A stretch of 53,901 nucleotides of DNA from Inquilinus limosus (GCF_002195995.1 NZ_NHON01000039.1:1692-55592); one strand, 5' to 3'. Positions 31,735-40,543 are shown, counted from the first letter of the stretch. Translations and numbers: made by a program. The notes: a model not told the origin generated them from the sequence alone.

Positions 31735-33120
31735 ATGAAACTGACCCTGGTCGGCGGCGGCGGCGTCCGCGCCCCCCTGTTCATCGAATCGGCGCTGCGC
31801 CGGGCGGAGTGGAGCAACCTGACGGAGCTGTGCCTGTTCGACATCGACGGGCCGCGGCTGGAGCTGTTCGGCGGGCTGGGGGCGGAGATCGCCCGGCGCA
31901 TGAAGTCTCCCGTCAAGATCACCACCAGCCTGGATCCGGAGCGCGCGCTGGACGGCGCCGCCTATGTCGTGACCACGGTCCGGCCGGGGCTGGAGGAAGG
32001 TCGGATCAAGGACGAGCGCATCGCCCTGGCCCATGGCGTGCTGGGGCAGGAGACGACCGGCCCCGGCGGCTTCGCCATGGCGCTGCGCAGCATCCCGACG
32101 ATCCTGGGCTATGCCGACCTGCTGAAGCGGGTCAGCCCCGACGCCTGGCTGTTCAACTTCACCAACCCGGCCGGGCTGGTCACCCAGGCGCTGCGCGACG
32201 CCGGCCATGACCGCACCATCGGCATCTGCGATGGCGCCAACGCCGCCCAGTCGGCCGTGGCGCGCTGGTTCGACGTGCCGGAGAAGGCGGTCCGCACCGA
32301 GGTGTTCGGCCTGAACCACCTGTCCTTCACCCGCCGCGCCGAGATCGGCGGCGAGGACGTGCTGCCGCGTCTCTTGGCCGACGATGCCTTCCTGGCCGCC
32401 TCGGCCCAGAAGGTGTTCAGCCCGCGCGTGGTCCGCCGCCACGGGATGTGGATCAACGAGTACCTCTATTACTTCTACTATGCCGAGAAGGCAGTGGAGG
32501 CGATCCGGTCGGATGTCCGCACGCGGGGCGAGGAGGTGCGCGACCTGAACCACGGGCTGATCGAGCAGCTGACGGCGCTGGACTGGCGCCGCAACCCCGA
32601 CAAGGCGCTGGAGGCGTATTACGCCTACGCCCACCGCCGCAACGCCACCTACATGCACTACGCCCAGGAAGGGGCGCCGAGCATGGAGGAGGCCGACCGG
32701 GCGCTGGCTGCCGGCGCCCATGCGCCGCTGGGCGACGAGGGCGAGGGCTATGCCGGCGTCGCCCTGGACCTGGTGGATGCGCTGGAGACCGGCAAGCCGC
32801 TGTACAGCGGGCTGAACGTGCCGAACCGGGGCGCCATCGCGGGGCTGCGCGACGACGACGTGGTCGAGGTCAGCTGCGTGGTCGACCGCGACGGCGTGCG
32901 GCCGCTGCCGATCGGCCCGATGCCGGAGGCGCAGGCCCAGCTGGTGCACGACATCAAGCGCTATGAGCGGCTGGCGGTGCAGGCGATCCGTGAGCGCGAC
33001 CGCGACCTGGCGGTCGAGGCGCTGGTGGCGCACCCGCTGGTGCTGTCCTATTCCCGGGCCGAGGCGCTGGTCGACGAATACCTCGCCGCCCACGCCCCCT
33101 ATGTCGGCAACTGGCCATGA
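31735..33120 (+). CDS. Glycoside hydrolase family 4 protein (6-phospho-glycosidase-like)
   Basis: A 461-residue GH4 enzyme. These use NAD+ and a divalent metal to cleave glycosides by oxidation and elimination. It has an NAD-binding G-G-G-G-V-R-A-P (7-14) and N-F-T-N-P (141-145). Metal ligands are Cys165 in G-I-C-D-G-A-N and His195 in G-L-N-H-L-S-F. The residues after the cysteine (D-G-A-N) differ from the C-N or C-H forms I know from phospho-beta- and alpha-glucosidases, so the substrate class is uncertain. GGGAGG lies 5 bases before ATG. First gene of the sugar operon, overlapping the kinase gene (ATGA). An ABC importer rather than a PTS accompanies it. Confidence 0.9.
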   Translation: MKLTLVGGGGVRAPLFIESALRRAEWSNLTELCLFDIDGPRLELFGGLGAEIARRMKSPVKITTSLDPERALDGAAYVVTTVRPGLEEGRIKDERIALAHGVLGQETTGPGGFAMALRSIPTILGYADLLKRVSPDAWLFNFTNPAGLVTQALRDAGHDRTIGICDGANAAQSAVARWFDVPEKAVRTEVFGLNHLSFTRRAEIGGEDVLPRLLADDAFLAASAQKVFSPRVVRRHGMWINEYLYYFYYAEKAVEAIRSDVRTRGEEVRDLNHGLIEQLTALDWRRNPDKALEAYYAYAHRRNATYMHYAQEGAPSMEEADRALAAGAHAPLGDEGEGYAGVALDLVDALETGKPLYSGLNVPNRGAIAGLRDDDVVEVSCVVDRDGVRPLPIGPMPEAQAQLVHDIKRYERLAVQAIRERDRDLAVEALVAHPLVLSYSRAEALVDEYLAAHAPYVGNWP

Positions 33121-34052
33121 CCGCCGCGGGCACGGCGCCGGGCTGCGATGTCGTCGTGGTCGGCGAATACTACTGGGACCTGATCTTCACCGGCCTGCCC
33201 GAGGTGCCGCGGCTGGGCGCCGATTTGTTCGCCCGCCACTTCGCCACCCTGCCCGGCGCCAGCTTCACCAGCGCCACGGCGCTGCACCGGCTGGGGCTGC
33301 GCACCGCCTGGGCGGCCGATTTCGGCACCGACCTGTTCAGCCAGCTGGCGCTGGACGCGGCCCGCAAGGAGGGGCTGGACGACCGGCTGTTCCGCCGGCT
33401 GGACCACCCGCTGGAACGGGTCAGCGCCGCCTTCTCCTTCGCCCATGACCGCGGCTTCGTCAGCTACGCCGTGCGCGATGACCTGCCGCCTGCGCCCGAG
33501 GCCCTGGCCGCGGCCGCGCCCAAGGCGCTGCTGCTGCAGAGCTTCCGGCTGCAGCCGGAGCTGCTGGCCCTGGCGCGGGCGGCGAAGCGGCAGGGCGTGC
33601 TGGTCTATCTCGACTGCCAGCACGTGCCGCACCGGATCGATTCGCCCGGCGTGGCCGAGCTGTTCCGCGAGATCGACGTCTTCGCGCCCAACGAATCCGA
33701 GGCCCTGGCCTTCACCGGCGCCGCCGATGTCAGCACGGCGCTGGAGCGGCTGGTCGCGATGGTGCCGACGGTGCTGGTCAAACGCGGCGCGGCCGGCGCG
33801 ATCGGCGTCAGCCGGGGCGAGCGCTGCGCCGTGCCGGCCCCGGCGGTGACCGTGGTCGACACCACCGGCGCCGGCGACAGCTTCAATGCCGGCTTCCTCT
33901 ACGGCCGGCTGCGCGGCTTCGATTTCCGCGACAGCCTGGCCCTGGCGGCCTGCTGCGGCGCGCTGGCCACCACCGATTACGGCGGCCGGGCGCTGCCGCG
34001 CGAGGCGGAGCTGGTCGCCCTGATCCGACAAGAGGCTGCGGCCTCGACCTGA
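33117..34052 (+). CDS. PfkB-family carbohydrate kinase
   Basis: A 311-residue ribokinase-like kinase. The N-terminal substrate region has V-V-G-E-Y-Y-W-D-L and P-G-A-S-F-T-S-A. The C-terminal signature D-T-T-G-A-G-D-S-F-N-A-G-F contains the catalytic Asp and the anion hole. Its start overlaps the GH4 stop by 4 bases. Because an ABC importer delivers unphosphorylated sugar, this kinase could supply the phosphate that GH4 enzymes normally need, or phosphorylate the sugar released by cleavage. Which one cannot be decided from sequence. Confidence 0.92.
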   Translation: MTAAGTAPGCDVVVVGEYYWDLIFTGLPEVPRLGADLFARHFATLPGASFTSATALHRLGLRTAWAADFGTDLFSQLALDAARKEGLDDRLFRRLDHPLERVSAAFSFAHDRGFVSYAVRDDLPPAPEALAAAAPKALLLQSFRLQPELLALARAAKRQGVLVYLDCQHVPHRIDSPGVAELFREIDVFAPNESEALAFTGAADVSTALERLVAMVPTVLVKRGAAGAIGVSRGERCAVPAPAVTVVDTTGAGDSFNAGFLYGRLRGFDFRDSLALAACCGALATTDYGGRALPREAELVALIRQEAAAST

Positions 34053-34115
34053 GCGGGACCCAACCCGCCGGCAAACGACAACACAGTGCAAACAGGGGCT
34101 TGAACGGAGGGAACC

Positions 34116-35387
34116 ATGAAGATCGCCACCCTATCCCTGGCCGCGGCGCTGGCCGCCGTCACCGCCGGTGTCGCCGGCCATGCGGAGGCCGCGACGGTGA
34201 AGCTGTTCTGCGGCGCCACCGATTACGACCTGTGCAGCAGTGCCGCCGAGGCCTGGGCGAAGCAGAGCGGCAACAGCGTCAGCATCAACAAGATGCCGGC
34301 GTCCTGGGACGATGCGGTGCCGCTGTACCAGCAGATGCTGGCGGCGAAGTCGACCGATGTCGACGTGCTGGTGATCGACGTGATCTGGATGGGCATGCTG
34401 AAGAACCATCTGCTCGACCTCGGCACCATGGTGCCGAAGGAGGAGGTGGCGGCGCATTTCCCGACCACGATCGACGCCGCGACCATCGACGGCCAGCTGC
34501 TGGCCCTGCCCTGGTACATGGACACCGGGCTGATCTTCTACCGCAAGGACCTGCTGGAGAAATACGGCAAGGCGGTGCCGAAGACCTGGACCGAGCTGAC
34601 CGACACCGCCAAGGCGGTGCAGGACGGCGAGCGCAAGGCCGGCAACGCCGACATGTGGGGTTTCGTCTGGCAGGGCAAATCCTATGAGGGGCTGACCTGC
34701 GACGCGATCGAATGGGTCGCCAGCACCGGCGGCGGCACCATCATCGACGCCAAGGGCGACGTCACCATCGACAACCCGAAGGCCGCCCAGGCCCTGACCC
34801 TGGCGCACAGCTGGGTCGACACGATCAGCCCGCCGGGCGTGCTGGGCTATGACGAGGAGAGCTCGCGCGCCGTGTTCGAGAGCGGCAAGGCCGTGTTCCT
34901 GCGCAACTGGCCCTATGTCTGGGGCACCTCGCAGACGGCGGGCGGCGCCCTGGTCGGCAAGGTCGGCGTGGCGGCGCTGCCGGTCGGCGCCGCCGGCGAG
35001 AAGTCGAGCGGCTGCCTCGGCCCCGCCTATCTCGGCGTGTCGAAATACTCCGAGAACAAGAAGGAGGCGGTCGACCTGATCCGCTACATGACCGGCGCGG
35101 CCGACCAGAAGCGCCGGGCGATCCAGGGCGCCTACAACCCGACCGTCTCGGCGCTGTACGAGGACCCGGAGGTGCTGGCCAAGCTGCCCTTCCTGAAGGA
35201 CACGCAGGCCGCCTTCGCCGACAGCGTCGCCCGGCCCTCGGCCGCCACCGGCGCCAGCTACAACCGGGTATCGCAGGCCTTCTCGAAGTCGGTGCATGCG
35301 GTGCTGACCGGCGACGAGCAGCCCGACGCCGCGGTGGCGGCCCTGGCCAAGGAGCTGGACCGCCTGCGCCAGCGGGCGAAGTGGTGA
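34116..35387 (+). CDS. Sugar ABC transporter, substrate-binding protein (family 1)
   Basis: A 423-residue periplasmic protein. A Sec signal peptide (MKIATLSLAAALAAVTAG, cleavage near A-E-A) is followed by a maltose/trehalose-type binding fold with D-V-L-V-I-D-V-I-W, L-P-W-Y-M-D-T-G-L-I-F-Y-R and F-L-R-N-W-P-Y-V-W, the aromatic residues expected around a disaccharide. It resembles ThuE-type trehalose/sucrose/maltose binding proteins, but the ligand is not determined. It lies 63 bases after the kinase gene and is followed by a palindromic repeat. Confidence 0.93.
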   Translation: MKIATLSLAAALAAVTAGVAGHAEAATVKLFCGATDYDLCSSAAEAWAKQSGNSVSINKMPASWDDAVPLYQQMLAAKSTDVDVLVIDVIWMGMLKNHLLDLGTMVPKEEVAAHFPTTIDAATIDGQLLALPWYMDTGLIFYRKDLLEKYGKAVPKTWTELTDTAKAVQDGERKAGNADMWGFVWQGKSYEGLTCDAIEWVASTGGGTIIDAKGDVTIDNPKAAQALTLAHSWVDTISPPGVLGYDEESSRAVFESGKAVFLRNWPYVWGTSQTAGGALVGKVGVAALPVGAAGEKSSGCLGPAYLGVSKYSENKKEAVDLIRYMTGAADQKRRAIQGAYNPTVSALYEDPEVLAKLPFLKDTQAAFADSVARPSAATGASYNRVSQAFSKSVHAVLTGDEQPDAAVAALAKELDRLRQRAKW

Positions 35388-35403
35388 TCGGACGAAGAGG
35401 ATA

Positions 35404-35544
35404 GGCCGGTGCCCTCCCCCTCACCCGGAATCGCTCCGCGATTCCGACCTCTCCCCGGGGGAGAGGTGATTCAACCCTCTCCTTGGGGAGAGGGAGGGGC
35501 CCGGCGCCGAAGGCGACGGGAGGGTGAGGGGGTTTGCACCGGCC
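35404..35544. repeat. Palindromic repeat element inside the sugar ABC operon
   Basis: A 141-base element with perfect 9-bp ends, GGCCGGTGC (35404-35412) and GCACCGGCC (35536-35544). Inside are CCCTCCCCCTCACCC-type tracts facing GGGTGAGGGGG, and smaller hairpins (GGAATCGC-TCC-GCGATTCC; CTCTCCCC/GGGGAGAG). It fills most of the gap between the binding-protein and first permease genes. No gene is present. It can fold into a large hairpin in the operon mRNA. Confidence 0.85.
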
Positions 35545-35560
35545 CAGGGACGCTCGCCCC

Positions 35561-36451
35561 ATGACCGGTCGCGTCGCCCGATCGCATCGCCGGGCCGGGT
35601 GGCTGTTCCTGGCGCCGACGCTGGCGGCCCTCGCTCTGGTGGCGCTGTGGCCGCTGCTGCGCACGCTGTTCTTCTCCACCACCGACGCCTTCCTCGACGA
35701 TCCGACGAATTACGGCTTCGTCTGGCTCGACAACTTCGTCGACGTCGCCCGCGACCCGCAATGGTGGCGGGCGGTCGAGAACACGCTGGTCTTCACCATC
35801 GTCTCGGTGGCGCTGGAGACGCTTCTGGGCCTCGCCATCGCGCTCTTGCTGAACGAGGCGATCCCCGGCCGCGGCGTGCTGCGCGCCGCCATCCTGGTGC
35901 CGTGGTCGATCCCGGTCGTGGTCTCGGCCAAGATCTGGGAATGGCTGCTGCACGACCAGTTCGGTATCATCAACCGCCTGCTGATCGACCTGCACCTGAT
36001 CGACAAGGGCGTGGCCTGGACCGCCGACCCGTCGCTGGCGCTGGGCGTCGTCATCTTCGTCGATGTCTGGATCACCACGCCCTTCATGGTGCTGCTGATC
36101 CTGGCCGGGCTACAGCTGATCCCGGCCGAGATCCACGAGGCGGCGCGGGTCGATGGCGTGTCCTGGTGGAAGCGGTTGCGGTCGATCACCCTGCCGATGC
36201 TGCGGGTGCCGATCGGCGTCGCCGTGCTGTTCCGCACCCTCGACGCGCTGCGGATGTTCGACCTCAGCTACGTGCTCGGCGGCAATGGCGACCCGACCAT
36301 GACCATGACGATCTATGCCCGCAACCACCTGGTCAGCTTCCAGGAGCTGGGCTACGGCTCCGCCGCCTCGACCTGGGTGTTCCTGCTGATCGCCCTGATC
36401 GCCATCGTCATCATCGGCGCAATCCGGCTGGACCGGACCAGCCTGCGATGA
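35561..36451 (+). CDS. Sugar ABC transporter permease (MalF/ThuF-like)
   Basis: A 296-residue inner membrane permease with six predicted helices. The cytoplasmic coupling motif E-I-H-E-A-A-R-V-D-G-V-S-W-W-K-R-L precedes the fifth helix, followed by T-L-P-M-L. ATG 35561 is chosen, with AGGGA about 10 bases upstream; an in-frame TTG at 35534 lies within the palindromic repeat. The stop overlaps the next permease (ATGA). Confidence 0.94.
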   Translation: MTGRVARSHRRAGWLFLAPTLAALALVALWPLLRTLFFSTTDAFLDDPTNYGFVWLDNFVDVARDPQWWRAVENTLVFTIVSVALETLLGLAIALLLNEAIPGRGVLRAAILVPWSIPVVVSAKIWEWLLHDQFGIINRLLIDLHLIDKGVAWTADPSLALGVVIFVDVWITTPFMVLLILAGLQLIPAEIHEAARVDGVSWWKRLRSITLPMLRVPIGVAVLFRTLDALRMFDLSYVLGGNGDPTMTMTIYARNHLVSFQELGYGSAASTWVFLLIALIAIVIIGAIRLDRTSLR

Positions 36452-37329
36452 CCATCGCCGCCGCCCCCGGTCACGCCCTGGCCCGCGCCGTCGCCCGCTA
36501 TCGCCGGCGCCGGGTGCTGAGGACCATCGGCCTCGGCTTCGCCGTCGTGCTGGTGCTGGTCTACACCCTGTTCCCGTATTACTGGGCGATCGTGTCGTCG
36601 CTGAAGACCGGGGCGTCGCTGTTCGAGGCGACGCTGCTGCCGGCCTTCGAGCTGGTCTATTACAAGGCGCTGCTGCACGACCCGGTGTTCCTGGGCTCGA
36701 TCGTCAACTCGCTGATCGTCGCCGGCTCGGCCACCGGGATCTCGCTGCTGCTGGCCATCGGCGCCGCCTATGCGCTGGGCCGGCTGGATTTCCCGCTGCG
36801 GCGGACGGTGCTGCTGGTGATCCTGATGATCTCGATCTTCCCGCAGATCGTGGTGCTGTCCGGGATGTTCGAGCTGGTGCGCTGGTTCGGCCTGTACAAC
36901 CGCGTGGGGTCGCTGACCTTCGCCTATCTGATCTTCACCCTGCCCTTCACCGTCTGGGTGCTGACCGGCTTCATCCAGGACATCCCGCGCGAGCTGGAGG
37001 AGGCGGCGCTGATGGATGGCGCCAGCCGCGGCCGGGTGCTGGTCAGCGTGCTGCTGCCTCTGATGGGCCCGGCTTTGGCCTCGACCGGCCTGCTGGCCTT
37101 CATCCAGGCCTGGAACGAGTTCCTGTTCGCCCTGACCTTCATCCTGTCGGACGAGAACCGGACGGTGCCGGTGGCGATCGCCACCATCTCCGGCGGCAGC
37201 CGCTACGAATACCCGTTCGGCCCGATCATGGCGGCCTCGGTGGTGGTGACCCTGCCCCTGATCGCCCTGGTGCTGATCTTCCAGCGCAAGATCGTCGCCG
37301 GCCTGACCGCGGGGGCGATCAAGGGGTAG
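36448..37329 (+). CDS. Sugar ABC transporter permease (MalG/ThuG-like)
   Basis: A 293-residue partner permease with about six helices. The N-terminus has L-F-P-Y-Y-W-A-I-V-S-S-L-K, typical of MalG-type proteins, and the coupling motif is E-L-E-E-A-A-L-M-D-G-A-S-R. It ends G-L-T-A-G-A-I-K-G, the usual end of this subfamily. It is the last gene of the operon. No ATP-binding subunit is encoded here, so a shared MsiK/UgpC-type ATPase from elsewhere must energise the importer. It is convergent with a small secreted protein gene, 10 bases away. Confidence 0.94.
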   Translation: MTIAAAPGHALARAVARYRRRRVLRTIGLGFAVVLVLVYTLFPYYWAIVSSLKTGASLFEATLLPAFELVYYKALLHDPVFLGSIVNSLIVAGSATGISLLLAIGAAYALGRLDFPLRRTVLLVILMISIFPQIVVLSGMFELVRWFGLYNRVGSLTFAYLIFTLPFTVWVLTGFIQDIPRELEEAALMDGASRGRVLVSVLLPLMGPALASTGLLAFIQAWNEFLFALTFILSDENRTVPVAIATISGGSRYEYPFGPIMAASVVVTLPLIALVLIFQRKIVAGLTAGAIKG

Positions 37330-37339
37330 TGCGACAGCT

Positions 37340-37705
37340 TTATCTGGGCCGCTTGGTTCCCAGCAGCTCGACCTCCGAGGACAGGGTGACCAGCGACTGG
37401 CCGTCGGCGGTCAGGATGCCGTACATCGCCACGCCCTGGGCCTCCTCGGCCTGGACAAGGACGCCCTTGACCCGGGGTGGCCCTTTCACCGTGACATATT
37501 GCGGAATCTGGACCGCCATCGGCCGGCCGATAACATGGCCGTCGACGGCCGCGACGAAGACAGCATCGCCATTCTGCACATCGGCGGCCTGCGCCGCCCG
37601 CCCGGTGATGAAGCCCTGCTTCGGCAAAGGCGGCCAGTCGTCGGCCCAGGCCGCTGGGCCGGACAGGCCGAGGATGAGCACCAGACATATGCGCAGAAGA
37701 GTCAT
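37340..37705 (-). CDS. Conserved periplasmic protein of unknown function
   Basis: A 121-residue protein with a Sec signal peptide (MTLLRICLVLILGLSG, cleavage after A-W-A). The mature part of about 100 residues is beta-rich, with G-D-A-V-F-V-A-A-V-D-G and V-K-G-V-L-V-Q-A-E-E-A-Q-G. No cysteines remain after cleavage. I do not recognise a family. Its gene is convergent with the sugar operon and 56 bases downstream of the NmrA-like gene's stop... reading direction is the reverse, so it lies upstream of that gene's end and shares its strand. Confidence 0.7.
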   Translation of the reverse strand: MTLLRICLVLILGLSGPAAWADDWPPLPKQGFITGRAAQAADVQNGDAVFVAAVDGHVIGRPMAVQIPQYVTVKGPPRVKGVLVQAEEAQGVAMYGILTADGQSLVTLSSEVELLGTKRPR

Positions 37706-37761
37706 CTCAATCCGACATCCCCGAGTCCCGCCGACGATAGCATAGCTGGCCGAAGGGCTGC

Positions 37762-38619
37762 TCAGCCGCGCGCGACCAGCCCGGCGATCACCTCCGCCGC
37801 CTCGACCCGGCCCTTCAGCGCGCGGCCGTCCGGGAAGTCGATCCAGCCCTCGTTGAACCCGTCGAGCATGCGGATGCGGGGGCCGGGGTTCTTCATGCCC
37901 TGGGACCGGAACAAGCCCTCCCAGCTCTCGCGCGGCACCGGCTCGGCCCGCACCGGCCGGCCGAGGGCGGCGGCGAAGGCGGCGGCCAGGTCGTCCGGCG
38001 ACACCCGGCGCGGCCCCTCCAGCTCGACCACGCGCTGGCCCGTCCAGTCCTCGCGGATCAGCTCGGCCGCCACGCGCCCGATATCCGCGGTCGCCACCAT
38101 CGGCACCGGCCGGTTCGTCGGCGCCAGGAAGCTATGGATGACGCCCTCATCGCGCGCCGAGGCCACGTCCCAGGCGGCGTTCTCGACGAACCAGGCCGGC
38201 CGCAGGATCGTCAGCGGCATCGGCAGGCCGCGCAGCGCCGCCTCCAGCAGCGTGTGCTGCGACAGCAGATTGTCCTGCGCCGCATCGGCGCCGATGGTCG
38301 ACAGCTCCAGCACCCGGCCCGGCCGGGCCGCCGTCAGCGCCTGCACCAGCGTGCCGGCCAGCCGGCACGCCTCGGGATAGCCGGGCGCCGGGTCGAACAC
38401 CGGCGGCGCCAAGACGAAGACGGCCGTGGTGCCGGCGAAGGCCTTGGTCAGGGCCGCTGCATCGTCCAGCCCGGCGACGGCGACCTCGCAGCCCTGCGCC
38501 GCCCAGGCCTCGCCCTTGCGCGCATCGCGCACAACAGCCCGTACCTTCTCGCCGGCCGCCAGCAGCTGCCGGGCGAGCGTGCCGCCCACCTGGCCGGTGA
38601 TTCCCGTGATCGCATACAT
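37762..38619 (-). CDS. NmrA/SDR-like NAD(P)H-binding protein
   Basis: A 285-residue atypical SDR. The Rossmann start M-Y-A-I-T-G-I-T-G-Q-V-G-G has the NmrA-type glycine motif. V-R-A-V-V-R-D follows with basic residues that favour NADP(H). The catalytic Tyr-x-x-x-Lys of classical SDRs is not seen, which is common in NmrA/QOR2-type quinone reductases or redox sensors. ATG 38619 has AGGAG about 9 bases upstream. It is divergent from a LysR gene with a perfect inverted repeat between them, so it is a likely target of that regulator. Confidence 0.9.
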   Translation of the reverse strand: MYAITGITGQVGGTLARQLLAAGEKVRAVVRDARKGEAWAAQGCEVAVAGLDDAAALTKAFAGTTAVFVLAPPVFDPAPGYPEACRLAGTLVQALTAARPGRVLELSTIGADAAQDNLLSQHTLLEAALRGLPMPLTILRPAWFVENAAWDVASARDEGVIHSFLAPTNRPVPMVATADIGRVAAELIREDWTGQRVVELEGPRRVSPDDLAAAFAAALGRPVRAEPVPRESWEGLFRSQGMKNPGPRIRMLDGFNEGWIDFPDGRALKGRVEAAEVIAGLVARG

Positions 38620-38684
38620 CCTTCGGTCTCCTTCAGCGGATGCCGAAGATCTAGGGGCGCCAGACCGTTGCCGTGAGCGCCATT

Positions 38685-38705
38685 GAGTCATAAGACTGAT
38701 GACTC
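38685..38705. promoter_or_regulatory. Inverted repeat operator between the NmrA-like and lysR genes
   Basis: GAGTCAT (38685-38691) and ATGACTC (38699-38705) are perfect 7-bp arms around a 7-base spacer. They lie 20 bases before the lysR start and 66 bases from the divergent NmrA-like gene. Size and position fit a LysR recognition site. Confidence 0.65.
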
Positions 38706-38724
38706 GGATTCAACGGAGGACGCG

Positions 38725-39660
38725 ATGGCCTTCGACGGACGGGTGATCTCGACCATCGGCGTGCTGGCCGCCGTGGTCGAAGGCGGCAGCTTCGCCCGCG
38801 CGGCCGAGGCGCTGGGCCTGTCCCGCTCCGGCGTCAGCCGGGCGGTGGCGCGGCTGGAGGCACGAGTCGGCGTCCGGCTGCTGGACCGCACCACGCGCGC
38901 CGTGGCCCTGACCGATGAGGGCCGCCGTCTCTATTCCGAGGTCGTGCCGCTGCTGACCGGGATCGAGGACGCCGTCACCGTCACCGCCGGCTCCGCCATC
39001 GCCGTGCGCGGCCGGCTGCGGGTGAATGTCGACGCCTTCTTCTCGCGCCTGCTGTTCACGCCGCACATCCCGGAGTTCCTGTCGCTGTACCCGGAGTTGA
39101 CGCTGGAGCTGGTGGCCAAGGACCAGCTGGGCGACCTGGTGGGCGAGGGCTTCGACATCGCCATGCGCTTCGGCCACCCGCCGGACTCCTCCCTGGTGTC
39201 GAGGAAGCTGCTGGAGACGCGGACGATCACCGTCGCCTCGCCGGCCTATGCCGCCGCGCATGGCCGGCCGGAGGCGCCGGCCGACCTGGCCCGCCACGCC
39301 TGCATCCAGGTGCGCGACTCCGCCTCCGGCCAGCCGATCGACAGCTGGACCTACCGGCGCGGCGCCGAGGTGGCGGAGGTGCGGGCGACCGGACGGCTGA
39401 TGGTGGCGGAATTCGGCACCATGCTCGGCGCCTGCCTGGAGGGGGTGGGCATCGCCCGGGTCAAGGCGATCGGCGTGCAGCGCCTGATTGATCGCGGCGA
39501 GCTGGTCGAGCTGCTGCCGGACTGGACCGGCGAGAGCTTCCCGCTCTATGCCCTGTACCCGTCGCGCCACCTGCCCCCGGCCAAGGTGCGCGCCTTCATC
39601 GACTTCGTGCAGTCGCGGCTGGGATCGGGCGCCCCGGCGGAAACCCAGGACGCCGCCTAG
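38725..39660 (+). CDS. LysR-family transcriptional regulator
   Basis: A 311-residue LysR protein. The N-terminal helix-turn-helix has G-S-F-A-R-A-A-E-A-L-G-L-S-R-S-G-V-S-R-A-V and the effector domain runs to the end, with a short polar tail. ATG 38725 has GGAGGA 4 bases upstream; an in-frame extension to 38683 would cover the operator. It most likely controls the divergent NmrA-like gene. Its TAG stop shares the bases CTAG with the stop of the next, convergent LysR gene. Confidence 0.93.
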   Translation: MAFDGRVISTIGVLAAVVEGGSFARAAEALGLSRSGVSRAVARLEARVGVRLLDRTTRAVALTDEGRRLYSEVVPLLTGIEDAVTVTAGSAIAVRGRLRVNVDAFFSRLLFTPHIPEFLSLYPELTLELVAKDQLGDLVGEGFDIAMRFGHPPDSSLVSRKLLETRTITVASPAYAAAHGRPEAPADLARHACIQVRDSASGQPIDSWTYRRGAEVAEVRATGRLMVAEFGTMLGACLEGVGIARVKAIGVQRLIDRGELVELLPDWTGESFPLYALYPSRHLPPAKVRAFIDFVQSRLGSGAPAETQDAA

Positions 39661-40532
39661 ACCGCCCGGGCGAGAGGCGCTGGAACAGCATCCGCCGATT
39701 CCACGATCAGCCGGCCGAGCTCGCGCGCGCAGGGCAAGGTGGTGCCGGGCCGCCAGATCAGCGCGAACTCCACCTCCGGCAGCGGCGGCAGCCCGTGGCG
39801 GTGGTCGAGGATCTTCATCCCCGGCTCGATCTCGTCCCGCGCGATCATCGAGGCGGCCAGCCCCGCCAGCACCGCCGCCCGCAGCCCGTGCTGGTTGGCC
39901 GAGGTGAAGCCGGTATGCCACTCGACGCCCGAAGCGCTGATGGCGTCGACGGCGATGGCGCGGCAGGGGCAGGGCGGCGGGGCAAGGGCGAGCGGCAGCG
40001 ATGTCCCCGGCGCCCAGTCGAAGCTGTCGGCCGCGGCCCAGACGAACTGCGTCCGCTTCAGCACGGTGCCGCCGGTCTCCCCCGGCCGCGACATCACCAC
40101 GGCGAGGTCCAACTCGCCGGCCTCGACCTTGGCCCGCAGGTCGAGGCAGACGCTGACCGACACCTCCAGCCGCACCTGGGGGTAATCGCGGGCATAGCGG
40201 CGCAGCAGATGCGGCAGCCGGTCGCCGAGAAAATTCTCCGGCACGCCGAAGCGGACGACGCCGGAGACCGAGGAGGGCAGGAAGCGCCGGGTCAGCGCCT
40301 CCTGCGCCTGCAGGATCTGCTCGGCATGGCGCAGGAACTCCTGGCCGTCCTCGGTCAGCAGCAGCTTGCGGGTGGTCCGTTGCAGCAGCGGCCGGCCGAT
40401 CTGTTCCTCCAGCCGCCGGATCTGGTGGCTGACGGCGGACTGGGTCAGATGCAGCCGTTCGGCCGCACGGGTGAAGCCGCCGGATTCATGCACGGCGACG
40501 AAGGCGCGCAGCAGGGCGGGATCGAAATCCAT
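39657..40532 (-). CDS. LysR-family transcriptional regulator, divergent from an MFS exporter
   Basis: A 291-residue LysR regulator with G-G-F-T-R-A-A-E-R-L-H-L-T-Q-S-A-V-S-H-Q-I in the DNA-binding helix and a normal effector domain. It contains an unusual P-P-P-C-P-C-R segment in the ligand-binding part. It is transcribed away from the MFS gene and is its likely regulator. Two inverted repeats occur in the 180-base gap between the two starts. Confidence 0.93.
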   Translation of the reverse strand: MDFDPALLRAFVAVHESGGFTRAAERLHLTQSAVSHQIRRLEEQIGRPLLQRTTRKLLLTEDGQEFLRHAEQILQAQEALTRRFLPSSVSGVVRFGVPENFLGDRLPHLLRRYARDYPQVRLEVSVSVCLDLRAKVEAGELDLAVVMSRPGETGGTVLKRTQFVWAAADSFDWAPGTSLPLALAPPPCPCRAIAVDAISASGVEWHTGFTSANQHGLRAAVLAGLAASMIARDEIEPGMKILDHRHGLPPLPEVEFALIWRPGTTLPCARELGRLIVESADAVPAPLARAV

Positions 40533-40543
40533 CTGCCAAATAT

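Noticed and set aside
35404-35544. Considered as a CRISPR or tandem repeat array because of repeated CTCTCCCC/GGGGAGAG tracts
   Set aside because: The units are inverted, not regularly spaced direct repeats with unique spacers.
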